Assembly (NCBI GenBank): GCA_030847615.1
Contig: JAUMIR010000001.1
Location: 383,204,687-383,268,686, forward strand
Source of the DNA: Gambelia wislizenii
Lineage: Eukaryota; Chordata; Lepidosauria; Squamata; Crotaphytidae
DNA length: 64,000 bases
Direction of reading: 5' to 3'
The notes under the pieces are model-generated. The model was not told the origin of the DNA and made no database searches. It was given only the letters and a program-made list of their open reading frames with translations. Both the position numbers and the translations under genes were made by a program. Positions 34,323 through 46,200 of the stretch are shown here, piece after piece; within the stretch, counting starts at the first letter, position 1, and every line of letters begins with the position of its first letter.

Positions 34323-34586
34323 TAGTTGGATCCCTGTATCCATGCGAGGTTGGTTCCTGGACTTGCTGCAGAAACTGGAAACTGCAGATAACAGCAAACC
34401 TATCAAAATAAAGGACTTCCAGGAAAAACATACCATAGAGTTGCATTGGAGGAACTAGAAGATGCCTACAGAGAATGCATCTCTAGGCATTTTCCAGTGT
34501 GACTCTATGGTATGTGTCCCCTATTTTGTGTTCCACAGATAACTGAAATGGCAGATATTGGCTCTGTGGATACAGAGGTCCAACTG
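34323..34586. mobile_element. Tigger-like (pogo) MITE with TA target duplication
   Basis: The left end TAGTTGGATCCCTGTATCC and right end GGATACAGAGGTCCAACTG are inverted repeats of the TTGGYCCTCTGTATCC type known for Tigger/MER2 elements. TA flanks both sides (34321-34322 and 34587-34588). The 264-bp interior has an inverted pair around CATACCATAGAGTTGCA / TGACTCTATGGTATG and no transposase. Confidence 0.8.
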
Positions 34587-34839
34587 TAATGTTGAAGAAA
34601 CTTACCCATATGTGGTGGTCATATCTGGCTATGTCATAGTTTTTAGAAAATATGTGGATAAGGAATTAAAAGAAATGCCAAACATTACACATCAAGCCAT
34701 CCAGACCAGAACTGATTATATTAATGATTTCGGAGGAACAAAGTAAAAAAGTGGCATCTAAGAACTCTGGCCAGAATCTTGTTGGGGAGTTACAAATGCA
34801 TAAGGGAGGCTTCTTATTTGCGGGTGTGTGTGCTTTATT

Positions 34840-35022
34840 TATTGTTAACTTTTGTATGCTTTTAAAATAATTTTATATTGTTTAAAATGTGATGATTTTA
34901 ACTGTTTATTTTTTAAATTATATTGCTGGGTTTTAACAGATTTCTTTTGTGAGCCACCTTGCATTCCACTCTGGGAGAAAGGTGACATAAATATAAAATA
35001 AATAAAATAAAAATAAATGGTT
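34840..35022 (+). mobile_element. L2-group LINE 3' untranslated end
   Basis: GTGAGCCACCTTGCATTCCA, GGGAGAAAGGTGACATAAAT and an AAATAAAAT tail form the usual 3' end of another L2 subfamily, the same type as the inverted end at 37786-37870. Confidence 0.75.
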
Positions 35023-35420
35023 GTGGTGCTATGCAGTGACTCATATCCTGATCCCCTTTTACTGGACAGCAGTCATTGCTATCAATGGGGGTTGTTCCCC
35101 TGTCAATTGGGAAGCAGCTGACTGAGGTTCTCCCACCCTCCCATGAGCAATCTCCAGAATGAAAGGCAGAAGCAGGGTCCCTGTTGCAATTCCTCTTTCT
35201 GCTGGAGGCTGCTCATGTGACCTAGGGTAGAACCGCCAGCCAGCTGCTTCCCAATTGACAGAGGAACAGACCTCTATTGTTTGCAGCAGGAGCTGCCTGC
35301 GAAGCTCCTAAACTAGGGGTTCTGTAAGGAACGTGAATACAAAACATTTACAAGAGTGTAACTCTAGGCTACACATTCGTAACTGCCCAACAGGAATAGT
35401 ATTATACTGATTACAGTTCA
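35023..35420. repeat. Fold-back repeat, copy 1 of a three-copy family
   Basis: TCAATTGGGAAGCAGCTGAC at 35103 is inverted at CAGCTGCTTCCCAATTGACA (35237). The right end TACACATTCGTAACTGCCCAACAGGA matches 43628-43655, and the general layout recurs at 39181-39530. The class is unknown. Confidence 0.55.
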
Positions 35421-35519
35421 CTAGTGGGAACCCAAAAATTGTTTAGGCCTTGATGTAGCTATTAACACTCTGTAACCCTTCCCTGCCATGTCCCCCCCCC
35501 CAGGTTTGGGAAAGGATGA

Positions 35520-35735
35520 ATTGTGGCAGCAGTGACCAGGGGCTTCAATGACAGGAGGGCAAGGGCACTGTCCAAAGTGTTACCCCCACCTCACCCCTCC
35601 AATAGGTTCTGCACCTTGGTTAGCTCCTTTAGCATCTGCAGTAAACTCTGGACAGGACTCACTGCACCTTTGATATGGAAGCCTCTGACTTCCTTTGTAC
35701 TGTGGGTATCACTGAAAGTTGATCTTTTTTAGCTA
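35520..35735 (+). pseudogene. L2-group LINE C-terminal fragment
   Basis: ACTCACTGCACCTTTGATATGG, AGCCTCTGACTTCCTTTGTA and GGGTATCACTGAAAGTTGAT match, inverted, the coding end of the L2 at 37.8-38.8 kb. Both ends are truncated. Confidence 0.65.
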
Positions 35736-35739
35736 CCCC

Positions 35740-36550
35740 CAAGAAAGATCAGATGTATTCCATGTTTTTATTCTTATAATTTTTCTTCAAGTTTTTTTTT
35801 TAAACCAACACAGTTACAAAGTAAGCTGAGGAAAATACACCCAGTACCAGACAGGTAAATGGTGTGTGATTATGCTGAGAGAAGGCAGGTACAACCCTTT
35901 TGTTTCTTTTGGTGCTGAAGATAAATGCAGAAAAAGCAAACAGTCCAACTTTGCCCAATATTGGCTCTTCTACAGTCCCAACATCCTTCCTCCTCACCCC
36001 CCCCCATTTCTAAGCCAGCTCTTCTAATCCTGTTTTCACATATTTCATGATATTTCATCTATCACATGCTGAAGCAGCAGTACATCTGGAAGGTTCTGTC
36101 CCCCATGCTACCTTACTGCATGAAGTTGTCATTCTTTCGTTCCAGTCCCATGGAAGATCAAGGTAAAACCACATCTTTTTGCGAACTGGAAAAATCTGTT
36201 AGCAAAAAGGTGTGCTTTTACCTCGGTCTCCCACAGGACTAGAATGGCCGAACACCCTAAGAATAACGATGCCATGCAGTAAGGCAGCACAAAAAGCAGA
36301 ACTTTCCAGCTACACAGTCACTTTACTTCGTCATGCAATAAGCCTCTTTATGTTTAAGACTCTTTGTATCACTTACATGCAAAGCAAGCCATTATTTTTT
36401 TTGGTTCAGGAATGCCTGCTGTGGTGGAGAGGAGACTAACTACTGTGTTAGAAGCTGTCTTTAGTTCTGCTTGGTAGATTTTAGTTTAAATCTCATCTGG
36501 TAAATTACTTCTGGCTGCTATTAAAAGGGGTATGTAGCTACAATCTGTGT
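35740..36550. other. No recognised feature
   Basis: Unassigned DNA between an L2 fragment and a small fold-back element. Confidence 0.35.
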
Positions 36551-36555
36551 CAGTC

Positions 36556-36640
36556 AGTAAGGCTGCAATCCTATGTTAATTTATCTAGGAGTAAATCCTA
36601 CTGAACTCAGAAGTGATTATTTCTGAGTAGACAGGTCTAT
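36556..36640. mobile_element. Short fold-back element, GCAATCCTATG-type
   Basis: AGGCTGCAATCCTATGTTAA, TAGGAGTAAATCCTACTGAA and TGATTATTTCTGAGTAGACA are the arms of a small palindromic repeat often met in squamate DNA. Weaker relatives lie near 18805-18910, 28970-29050 and 49165-49225. Confidence 0.55.
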
Positions 36641-36649
36641 GGTTTTGAT

Positions 36650-37785
36650 GTAAGTTGCCCTTCTCATATTTGTTCATAGCATGGGCACAAAGATTAGGAC
36701 AGAACCCACCAAGATGTATGTTTACCAAAGCATTTCGCCCTGAGGGATAACCTAAAGTAATGGAAGTGATTCCTTGGTTTCCATGCTGCTTTTTTATTAT
36801 TATTATTATTATTAGAGAACAATTCTCTCACTACCAGCTGAAATACAATTTCTTCTACTGTATCTACAAGCAACATGCTATGTTTGTTTCAATAGACAGG
36901 TGTGTGAAAGAATACACAAAACCAGACATTATTTTCATTATGTGGATAACAACCATCACTATTGTGCTTTTTAAAAAAAATAATAATATTCCATGTCACT
37001 ATTCCAGTAGATGATTTTCAACTTACCCTTACTCTTTTACAGCTATGATCCCATTGAATACTTCCCAATGGATACCAATGGTAGGTTTCTTTCTTGACAT
37101 GAATCAGGATGTGGGGGTGATTTTTATTGAGATCACAGCTAGGGACTATGGGGTTATGCCTCTTCTTCCCAAGCACATTGTATTCCCAATGAAAATCAGA
37201 GGAAGGCAGGAGACCATTTAGTATGTTTAAAGTATTTTTTAAAAAATTAATGAATCAGGCATGGATGCTTAACTATGAAATAAAAGTAACATCTGAACTG
37301 GGCCTAAACATAAACAGACTTCTTAGGCTTATACAGGCCAATATTCATGCTTGTGGTGATTTATTTATCTATCTATTTATTTATTTTTAAAAAGAGGCAG
37401 AGAAAGGATACCTGTGACACTGCATGCAATTCTATAAATTTGCTTCTGCCAATGCTTCTTATGAATGTCAAAGACAGAGGATATGACTATGAATAATACA
37501 CAAAGGTCTGAGTTGCTAGTGCTATAAAAAGTACATCCATTGAATCAACAGGATTTACAAACTGATGACTTACCATTCATCCATTGATTCAATCGGTCTA
37601 TTTTAGTGGGGACTAGTAATGGGATTTAAGCTAGTAGCAGCAGAGGTTGAGAACATTACAGCCAAAGTTGATGATCTAAATCTCATTGTTAATCCCAACA
37701 AGAGTAGAGTCATTGAACCAATTGGATTTATGTATGTGTTGACTCACCATTCAACAACTATTTGAATGGATCTATTGTTTGTTTG
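36650..37785. other. No gene; (ATT)n run
   Basis: An ATT run lies at about 36792-36815 and TTTA/TCTA-rich sequence at 37361-37390. The rest is unassigned. Confidence 0.35.
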
Positions 37786-38838
37786 CTTGTTTGTTTGATT
37801 GATTGATTAATATGCTGTCTTTCTCCCAGAATGGGACCCAAGGCAGCTCAAAAAAACATCAAACAAAATAAAACAAACAATTTTAAAATTATTAAAATTA
37901 TCACAATTATCACAATTTTAAAAAATTAAAATTATATAAAACATATAAAAGTTAAAAAATAAAAATAAAAACATACCCCAATAAAAGCTTCTGTGAGTGC
38001 CTGCTTGAATAAAAACATTTTTGCCTGCCAGGAAAAGGAAAGCAGGGAGTGAGCCAACCTAGCCTCCAACAGAAGGGAGTTCCAGAGGGTGGGAGCAGCC
38101 ACATAGAAGCCAACTTTCAGTGATACCCACAGTCCAAAGGCAGTCAGAGGCTTCCATGTCAAAGGTGCAGTGAGTCCCCTCTGGAGTTTAGTGCAACTGT
38201 GTCCTCACCAAGCAAGCCTGTGATGGTGGTGGCACCAACAGAAAGCCTTCCCCTGAGGATCTTAGAACCCTTGCAGGTTTTTATGGGGAGATAAGGTCTT
38301 TCAGAGAGTCTGGACCAAAGTCGTACAAGTCTTTATAGATCATGACCAGCACTTTGAATTGTGCCCGGAAATGAACCAGTAGCCAGTGAAGCTGTTTTAA
38401 CAAGGGAATTATATGTACCCTATAACTGTCCCTGGTCAGCATTCTGGCCACAGCATTCTGGACCCACTGAAGTTTCTGAACAGTTTCCAAAGGCAGCCCC
38501 ACACAGAGTGTGTTGCAGTAATTCAAACAAGGATGTAATCAAGGCAAGTGTCACAGTGGCCAAACCTGATGTCTCAAGGAATGGGCACAGCTGGCACACT
38601 CGTTTTAGCTGTGCAAATGCATCCCTGGCCACTGCTGAAACCTGGGCATCCAGGCTCAGAGTGGAGTCCAGGAGAACACCCAAGCAGTGAGCCTGAGATT
38701 CCAGGGAGAGTGTAACCCCATCCAGCACAGGCAAAGTCCCTATTTCCTGATCTGCCTTTTGACTGATCAGGAGCACCTCAGTCTTGTCTGGATTAAATTT
38801 CAGTCTATTTGCCTTTATCCAGTATATTACTGACAACA
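37786..38838 (-). pseudogene. L2-group LINE, C-terminal half and 3' end (older subfamily)
   Basis: Minus-strand coding reads IKANRLKFNPDKTEVLLIS, LESQAHCLGVLLDSTLSLD, LPLETVQKLQWVQNAVARML, LLKQLHWLLVHFRAQFKVLV and APTLWNSLLLEARLAHSL, in three frames (38923-38420, 38526-38281, 38162-37932). The order is the L2 post-palm region to the C-terminus. The 3' end is TGGGAGAAAGACAGCATATT inverted, then a mixed TTTG/ATTG tail. The catalytic palm is missing. The protein differs clearly from the two younger L2 copies, so this is a separate, older lineage. Confidence 0.85.
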
Positions 38839-38934
38839 GACATTGGTTCATTCTAGCTGGGACTAAACAACAGGATTCCAAACAATGTGTACACATTACT
38901 TTTTCAAAAAAGTCATTGCTCATTGATCATGAGC

Positions 38935-39180
38935 CACAGTACTATTGTTGCTGCTGCTGCTTTAAAAATAAAAATACAAACAAGTCCACCCAACGTAACC
39001 ATTTAAAGCAATGAAATAAACCTTGCTCATTGCACCAAAACTAGTGATATACGTAGTTTTTACTTTAATTTTTAATGTAATATTGTTGCTCTCCTACTAT
39101 TGCAAAAGGTATTGCCTTGGAAATAATGACTAACATCCTATAATGTGGTTAAGGATTCATAATTAGAGTTACAGACTGTA
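38935..39180. other. No recognised feature
   Basis: Unassigned; a short TGC run lies at 38947-38960. Confidence 0.3.
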
Positions 39181-39530
39181 ACTGCTCTGTATTTATCCAT
39201 GCTCTGTATTCATAACTGTGGCACTTTTGGCAGGATCGCAAAATGCCTCCACCAATCTGCCTTAACAGCCAGCAACCACATGTAATGACTGAGCTCTGTT
39301 CTGCTGATGACTAGGACACAGCAGGATGATGTTTCCAGTCTGCTCCCACCAGTGATCTCTGGTGTGATGAACACTAACAACAGGGGGTTTGCTTCTGGCT
39401 GTTGTACTAGAAATCGCTGGTGGAAGGGACCTGCAAACATTATATGGTAGCACCCTGATCACCAGCAGAACAGAACTCCATCATTCAATGCAACTGCTAT
39501 CTGTTAAGGTAGGTTTGGGGAGTCAGGTCA
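39181..39530. repeat. Fold-back repeat family, copy 2
   Basis: GATCACCAGCAGAACAGAACTCCATCA parallels AATCACCAGCAGAACAGACATCCATCA at 43478. Inverted ACCAGTGATCTCTGG / GAAATCGCTGGTGG blocks lie inside. Confidence 0.5.
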
Positions 39531-39540
39531 GGAAATGAGA

Positions 39541-39660
39541 TGTCCTCTCTCTCTCTCTCTGGCTTTTCTTTGCAAACAAAGATTCAGGAAGGACTCATCC
39601 TGTGCTTTCTGCAAGTGCGCTGATGACTGAAAAGACCAATCCGAGATAAACATGTCCATA
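39541..39660 (-). mobile_element. RTE-like LINE, extreme 3' end with CT tail
   Basis: A CT run is followed by GGCTTTTCTTTGCAAACAAA, GATTCAGGAAGGACTCATCC and GTGCGCTGATGACTGAAAAG. It matches 22917-23040 closely and is the same element's 3' terminus, here only about 110 bp long. Confidence 0.85.
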
Positions 39661-39754
39661 TGCATAACTATGTCCATGATGTAGAATCTCAGCAAATGTT
39701 ATTACTCATAATGTAATGCTCATAATGTAATATACTACAAAGTATATTTCAAAA

Positions 39755-39781
39755 CACACACACACACACACACACACACAA
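39755..39781. repeat. (CA)n microsatellite
   Basis: About thirteen CA dinucleotides. It produces a poly-Cys/Val frame on the minus strand that is not a gene. Confidence 0.9.
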
Positions 39782-39789
39782 CAAAACAA

Positions 39790-41060
39790 AAGGCATAAAA
39801 AGCAGACTGGAGTATCAGTGCAATGCCCCATCTTGTTGACCAGTTTGTTTCCCAAACTGACCAAAGAGAAGAATATGGGAATCCCATAGTTGGACATAAA
39901 GAAAACAGCCCATCTTTTCCACAGAACGTAGTACTTGATATCCAGTGGCATCCTGCCTCTGAATTGAGAAATGGAACTGGCCAATTTAAAAATATTACCA
40001 TTGCTCCAGACCAATACAGCTTCCTCCTCATCTTATGAGGATATCAGCTTTTAAGGAACAAAAACAAAACTGTTTTTTCATAGTAAGACCCTTCCAAATA
40101 AAGTTTTACAAGAGTCGGACATATTTTTCAAACTATAAAAAATAGTCTGAGCCAACAATGCTGGTATCTTGGGTATAATAGCCAGGATTTAGATGTCAAT
40201 TTTGGTAGCTCCTTCATTAAAATACTGCAGGAATGCATCATGTTACTTTTTCAGCCCAGTCAAAATAACTAAAGTAAATCAAGGGGAGTCATATTACAAA
40301 TGTGCAACCAACCACAGAAATTGTATTTTGATGTTAGAGCTCTGAAGGGTAACTTTCCCAGCCCTCCCTCTGTCTCTTCAAATTGTCCTCTGGTGATAGA
40401 TTAATGAAGTTGAACTGAATGGGAAGGAGTGAATATAATTTTAATTTCTCTCCCTGTATTTTAAAGGAAGGATTGGCATGGGACTGAGGGACTGAAGAAG
40501 GATTTTATAAACCTATCATTTTGAAATATGCCTTCTTTAATAAGATTTTGGAAGTCACTTTCCCCACGAATATACTTGGTACAGGTAATGTAAATGCCAG
40601 TGCTCCACACTATTTTACCTTGCTAAAAAAGTAGGGGGGGGCTATTGTCCAACTGCATCGATCCTGGATGCTGTTACTGTTCCAACAATGGATATGCAAT
40701 AAAATATATCTAAGCCAAACACACACGCACAATACATGTTTACATTCTGTAAGAAGATAATCTGTTTTCCTTGAATAAGAGAGCAGAGAAGAAGGTAGTA
40801 TAGTTTTACCCTCCTCTTAATTTCTAATGAAGGGAACTCAATGGCTTAATTCAGAACAATGTTAGTGAAGGAAAACAGTGTCCCAGCATAGTTCTGTTGA
40901 TTCTGCAGTAGTACAAATGGTAGCCCACTTGATCTTATCACCCCTAGGCACTCAACTGGCTGTGTGTTATTCTCCCTGCATGCACGGTGCAGAACTAGGT
41001 ATCCGTGAATGCAACAGTTTTGTATTAGCAGAATGATGCTATTGGAGTCTGGCCAATAGG
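39790..41060. other. No recognised feature
   Basis: Unassigned DNA. Confidence 0.35.
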
Positions 41061-41062
41061 TA

Positions 41063-41298
41063 CAGTGGACCCTTGGTATCTACTGGGGTTTGGTTCCAGC
41101 ACCCCCCCTCCCCCTGTGGATTCCAAAATCTGTGGATACTCAAGTCCCATTACATACAATGGCATAGTAAAATGGTATTTTTTATACAAAATGGCAAAAT
41201 CAAGGTTTCTTCTTGAAATTTATTTATTTTTGAAATATTTTCAAGCTGTGGATGGTGGAATCTGTGGATGCCAAATCCGTGGATACAGAGGGGCCACA
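41063..41298. mobile_element. Tigger-like (pogo) MITE, older copy
   Basis: The left end CAGTGGACCCTTGGTATCTAC is preceded by TA (41061-41062). The right end is GGATACAGAGGGGCCACATT. Inner words AAATCTGTGGATACTCAAGT and AATCCGTGGATACAGAGG match the usual Tigger/MER2-type pattern. The last right-hand bases are eroded. Confidence 0.75.
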
Positions 41299-41299
41299 T

Positions 41300-43300
41300 T
41301 CAAATGTCATGATGATACAAGGCAGGAACAAGCTTTTGGCTTATCATGCCGGCAACATTCATCCTTTTCTCCTTCCCTTCAGCCACAAAAAGCAGTCCAA
41401 AGTCCTCCACTTCCTGTTTTGGATTAATTGTAACTTGTTATGTCAACCAAAGCTCACAAGACTAGCTAATATTAACTATGGTTTCTTTGCATCAAGCCAG
41501 CTTCAAGCTTTGGTTTATCAAACTGCATTCTTTCCACAATACATACAGTGGTTAATCACAGTTTAGGGTACAATTTGCTAGCCAGTGTTTAATCTAAAAT
41601 GGAAGTGAAAACTTTAAAACATTCTCAGGGCCATACCAAAAAAGAAGAGAGTAAGAAATCAGCCTTGTCTAGGTTACAATAATTCCCCTCAATAATGGCT
41701 ATACTTTACTGTGATGTCTAAACACAGCCAATGCCTTTCCCAGCATGCTATACAGAGCAAGAATCCACTGTAAACTTCAACGTTCATTTCTCTTCCCTTC
41801 TCCCACATTACTTGCTCTCTCCAACTCCTTTTGGCAGCAGGACAGGGTAAGCAGGGGAATCTGTTTGGGGGTTTTAGTTCTTTTTAAAATCATGCATTAA
41901 TGATTTTAAAAAAAAACCAGTTCGTTCATATTTTAAGTAATTGGAACTATGCAGCCTATAAATGCATGGATTAGTAAGCATAATTTACTGTTTGGGGCAC
42001 AGGGATGAGTGATCACCATTGACCAGAGCATTCAGCAGGGTACCAGTCAATAGGTCAGCATCGGTTGATCCTGCTGTTGATGATTATTAGATGATTGGCT
42101 ATAACCTCTGATAAACCAAAGAAAGAAGCAGGAGCAGCTTCCCCTGGTCTTTGTAATCTGTCTTGACAGGAGCTACATAAGCAGAAGTATCTAGTCTTGA
42201 ATTATTCAACATTGTCTTGAGTCCCAATGGCAGTTATTTCCCAGGGGTAAGAGAGCTGGTTGGAATGGTGTTTAGAAAACGATGGTACTGGGGAGAGTAC
42301 CATGTTGGATTAGAATTCTCAGGTTCTGGTGGCTGTAGCCCAAAAACATAATGCTCCTAAATTCTTACAACAGGCCAGTTTGGAGAGGGAAAAGAGGAAA
42401 GTAAATAAGGATGTTGGCAGAAGTATATTTTCTGCCAACTCAGAAGCCCAAGAAATGAACGAATAGGCAGTTGTAGCTTTATGATGGTTTGGGGCACATA
42501 GATATCAGGGGTAGGTTTGGTGCCTTAGTGGTGGTGTAATGTTAGCATTGAATTAGGGTTGCCTCTGCTTTTCCTAAGAGGTTTGTTTTGTTTGTTCGTT
42601 TGTTTTTGAAAAACAATCTATAACCTCCTATTGGATAGGAAGATACAGCTAGGTCCTTTCTAGGCAAGGAACAGCTGCATTCATTAAATAGACCATTTCC
42701 CATGGGAGAGTTTCATTTTTGGTTTGTTTTTGAAGAATTTATCCAAGTTCTCATTTTCTTTTATTCGGTATGAAAACAACATGAAATCTTGAGAATATAG
42801 TAGAAAAAGAAATGTGTGGGTTTGCCCATCCCTGCTTTAAGGCATGACATTTGAGGCTTCAAAAAAGTGGGACAGAGAAAGATGAGAAGTAGCTGAACTG
42901 TCATCAACACTAGAAAAGCTCCCCAAGGCTTGGAGTGATTGCTATTTATGCTTGAAAATTCAATTTAGTTCCAAGATGTGAAGGCAGGGCTAGCAGCATC
43001 ACTAATTATACCCACCCTTCCTTCTGGTCTTAGTACCTACCATGTTATTGCAATGTTTCTTTAATAAAGAACTGGTTGATCCATCTGTCTTGTAATTTCC
43101 TTCCCACTGAAATAATATGTGTTGGCCAGAATCCTGCATGGTATTTGGTATGTGTAAGCACCGCAGTTATGGTTCCGTGCAGTGAATTCCGGCTTGACTC
43201 CTTCCCAGTCCCCACTCACCAGGTGGCAGCCACTGTGATTAAGATACAGATCCCTGCACAAAACATATGCAAGCATTTGGCCCATTAAGCAATAGTTACC
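41300..43300. other. No recognised feature
   Basis: Two kilobases without identifiable genes or repeat ends. Confidence 0.35.
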
Positions 43301-43302
43301 CA

Positions 43303-43680
43303 TAATGGTCAAGAACCTACATCACAGGGTGATCAGGGTGCAGCAGGATATTTTCATCCCCTGCCACCAGCAATCTGCAGTACAACAATCAGAAGCAGGA
43401 CCCCCAGTTGCAACTCCTCATCCCACCACAGATTGCTGATGGGAAGGTGCTGAAAACATCTTTCTGATGCACTTCAATCACCAGCAGAACAGACATCCAT
43501 CACTCAGGGCAGCTGCTGGCTGCTAAGGTCAGTTGCATGGGGGTGGGGAGCAGATTTGCCATCATGACAACAGTGCCAAGATTATGAACATGAATACCAA
43601 GCAGTTATAAATGCATCCGTCTAGCTTACACATTCCTAACTGCTCAACAGGATGCTAGCCAACATCTCCTGAAGTCCCAG
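43303..43680. repeat. Fold-back repeat family, copy 3
   Basis: CACCAGCAATCTGCAG (about 43364) is inverted at CACAGATTGCTGATGGG (43427). The right end TACACATTCCTAACTGCTCAACAGGA matches 35370-35395. Confidence 0.55.
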
Positions 43681-43689
43681 AAGGATAAA

Positions 43690-44135
43690 TGTTAAACAAC
43701 TACAGTGTTATACATGCCATATTTCAGATTCTTATGCTCTTTTTGAATCCTTTTGATTAACAGTGATCTTTGCAAGACTCTCAGAGATATAGGATAGATG
43801 GAAAATGAGGAAAAAGCTAGCAATGCCATTAATTTTATTAGCTGATATTACAATTCATGGACAATTGGAAAATAAATTACAGTTAATGACATCCCATTCA
43901 GTCTATTTTTTTTAAAAGGGGGTGCTTCTCTATGCACATTTTGATTATTTTATACACAAGGGCCAAGATTCAATTGGTTCCTTGTGTTGATGAGAGAAGC
44001 CTGTTAGAAGATCTCAGGGATTCTCCCCCGCTCCAAAAAAGCTCCCCACACTCACACTCTCTTTCACTCCCATCTCCATCCCTCCATATCATCTGTTATG
44101 AAGCATTTCCTAGCTCTCCCAAACAGTGCAGTGCA
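43690..44135. other. No recognised feature
   Basis: Unassigned DNA up to the SINE. Confidence 0.3.
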
Positions 44136-44137
44136 GG

Positions 44138-44352
44138 GTAGGGAAGAGTAATGGCTTGAGTATTGGACTTCAGGACACCAGGGTTCAAATCCCCAGTCAG
44201 CCATGGATGACCTTGGACAAGTCACAAGTCCTTTAGCCTTAGAGGAAAGCAATGGCAAATCTCCTCTGAATATATCTTGACAAGAAAATCCTATAATAGG
44301 GTCACCATAAATCAGAGTCAGCTTGAAGACATATAACAGGAACAAGAACAAC
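44138..44352 (+). mobile_element. tRNA-derived SINE with BovB-like tail (Sauria-SINE type)
   Basis: The tRNA-like head has a B-box-like GGTTCAAATCC at 44182-44192 and an A-box-like AATGGCTTGAGTATTGG. The body is GGAAAGCAATGGCAAATCTC and TTGACAAGAAAATCC. The 3' part, GGTCACCATAAATCAGAGTC then AGCTTGAAGACA, resembles BovB LINE 3' ends, which would supply the reverse transcriptase. It is transcribed by RNA polymerase III in active members; this copy has several changes in both boxes. Confidence 0.82.
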
Positions 44353-44359
44353 TGGGACT

Positions 44360-44820
44360 GCACAAGGAGGGAGAAACTACTTTCTCCAAGATTTGTTGAT
44401 GAGTTTCCTCTGTTAGTGCAATGACCTAGTTGGATCTAGCAAGAACAGAAGGAAGAACAAGTTAGAAAGACAGACAGACAGATAGATAGATGATACTTTC
44501 AGTATTCATTTTGAGAAAGCAGCAGATCCATTCCATAACATGCACACTTTTTAGAAAATATTCATTCCTTAGTGTGAGCAAATCTGCTGGTACCCTTAGA
44601 ATAAATGTGCATTTATTTTAAGGATGGCAGAATATTTGGGACATAAACGCTACATGTCAGATCTGAGCTATGGACATCAATCTGTGGAGTCAGGAGTTTG
44701 AAAACAGAAGACACCAACAAATCCCAGAATTAAAGCTGAAGAACAAATTAAATCTGATTTGCAGGACACTCCAGGAGATAGAATGAAGAAGCAAACCCAA
44801 CATCAAAACCAAAGGAAAAC
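44360..44820. other. No gene; short (GACA/GATA) run
   Basis: A GACA/GATA run lies at 44468-44490; the rest is unassigned. Confidence 0.3.
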
Positions 44821-44823
44821 AAA

Positions 44824-45494
44824 GGGGGTGTCTTAATGGTGAAAATAAACCTCTTAGAATTCGCTTAGAAGCCTACCTGTCTTAATAGGATCCCACATAA
44901 TTCGACCATATTCAGAAGGTTGGGGGTCAAATCCACCATTAACCTCAAGGAAACAGCCTTCACAGCTTTTTCCAAGTTTTTTTTAAAAAAACTCAATGGG
45001 GAATGTGCATGATCAATCATTAGGACAGGCAATCAAATTTATTAGCATTTCCCCAGAAAAGCAGAGGTTGAAAGCTAATTGGCTGGATAGAAGCTGATTG
45101 GCTGGATAGAAGCAGGAGGTAGGGCTTGCTAAGAAGGCAAGTGCCCTAGAACCACCATCTTGGATTTTCGCCTTAGCGATAGTGTGCTCAGGCAACGAAA
45201 CAGCCTTTTTCTTTTATTTTTTATGCTTACTTAGGCAGAATATCACACTATCACACTTTCACAACTTAGATATGCCTTTTTTTAAAAAAAAAATACCATT
45301 CAGTGGCAGTAACTGGTGAAAATAATGTCAGTCATGCCTGCCGTCTTGAATCACAGACATGCCTGTTGGGTTAGCAAAAGTGGATAGCCTTGCATGTCTG
45401 CGAGATTGCCAAACACTGTTAAGACAAGTTGATTCTGCTTCGAATTTGCGTGCATACACATCAGCGCACATTTCCCCCCTCATATAGATGAGCC
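44824..45494 (+). mobile_element. Non-autonomous TIR transposon, uninterrupted copy
   Basis: The left end GGGGGTGTCTTAATGGTGAAA and right end CCTCATATAGATGAGCCC pair as terminal inverted repeats. The interior matches both halves of the split copy at 52361-52910 / 61240-61340, for example GGGCTTGCTAAGAAGGCAA, TTGGATTTTCGCCTTAG and AATATCACACTATC. A 22-bp tandem duplication (ATTGGCTGGATAGAAG) sits at 45078-45105. Confidence 0.7.
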
Positions 45495-45514
45495 CAAAGT
45501 AAATAGGAATTTTT

Positions 45515-45640
45515 TAATTTATTTATTAGTTATTTATACCCCGCTCTTCAGCCACAAGGCCATCAAAGCGGCTTACAAACTGTTTTCTTAATCAATAGCA
45601 ATAGCAATTTACACATCTATACTGCATTAAGCAGTTTCTA
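45515..45640 (-). mobile_element. L2-group LINE 3' tail
   Basis: TTTATTTATTAGTTATTTAT, ACCCCGCTCTTCAGCCACAA and GGCTTACAAACTG are the inverted L2-type 3' terminus. No coding part remains. Confidence 0.65.
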
Positions 45641-45649
45641 ATCTTCCCC

Positions 45650-46200
45650 TCTTAAAAAAAAAATCATGTTGGCCAAGCAAGACTCAGTTACAAAAGGAAG
45701 ACCTGTTTTTTTTTAACCTCTTCCTGTCAAATAGTGGGATCAAGTGAAAAGCCCACATGGGCACAATTTGTCCAGAGCATGTCTTGCCAGTGTGTAAGAA
45801 TGCATCCATGATTCCAATCAGGTTGTTAGGTTCCCATATATCACTCATTTAGCTCCAAAGCTTCCAAAACATTTGCCAGATTTTCTTTGTCTGATGTGGC
45901 ATCTTGCCTTTTTAATTTCTTTGCAACATTGCTTTCTTGGCAAATGCAACAACAGAATGCATATGTATTTTCTGGTATAGCAGATCTGTGGTGTGTTGAT
46001 ATATGCTGATGTCATAGAGACTCTGAACCCTGCTATTACTGATCACAAAATTTGTTCTAGAAATGCAGCTCACCAAGTAAAACAACACACCTCAGTGAAA
46101 CTGTCTGTCCACCTTTTGCTTTCTAAACTGTAGATGTTTAGAAGGTAGAATAAATATCCTCTAAAAACTAAGAACACATGGACTATTGATGAGGAACTTA
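45650..46200. other. No recognised feature
   Basis: Unassigned DNA. Confidence 0.3.

Noticed and set aside
39706..40031. Poly-Cys/Val frames on the minus strand
   Set aside because: They are caused by the CA microsatellite at 39755-39781.
44138..44352. A tRNA gene, because of the B-box-like GGTTCAAATCC
   Set aside because: No cloverleaf fits. The body and tail are those of a tRNA-derived SINE.
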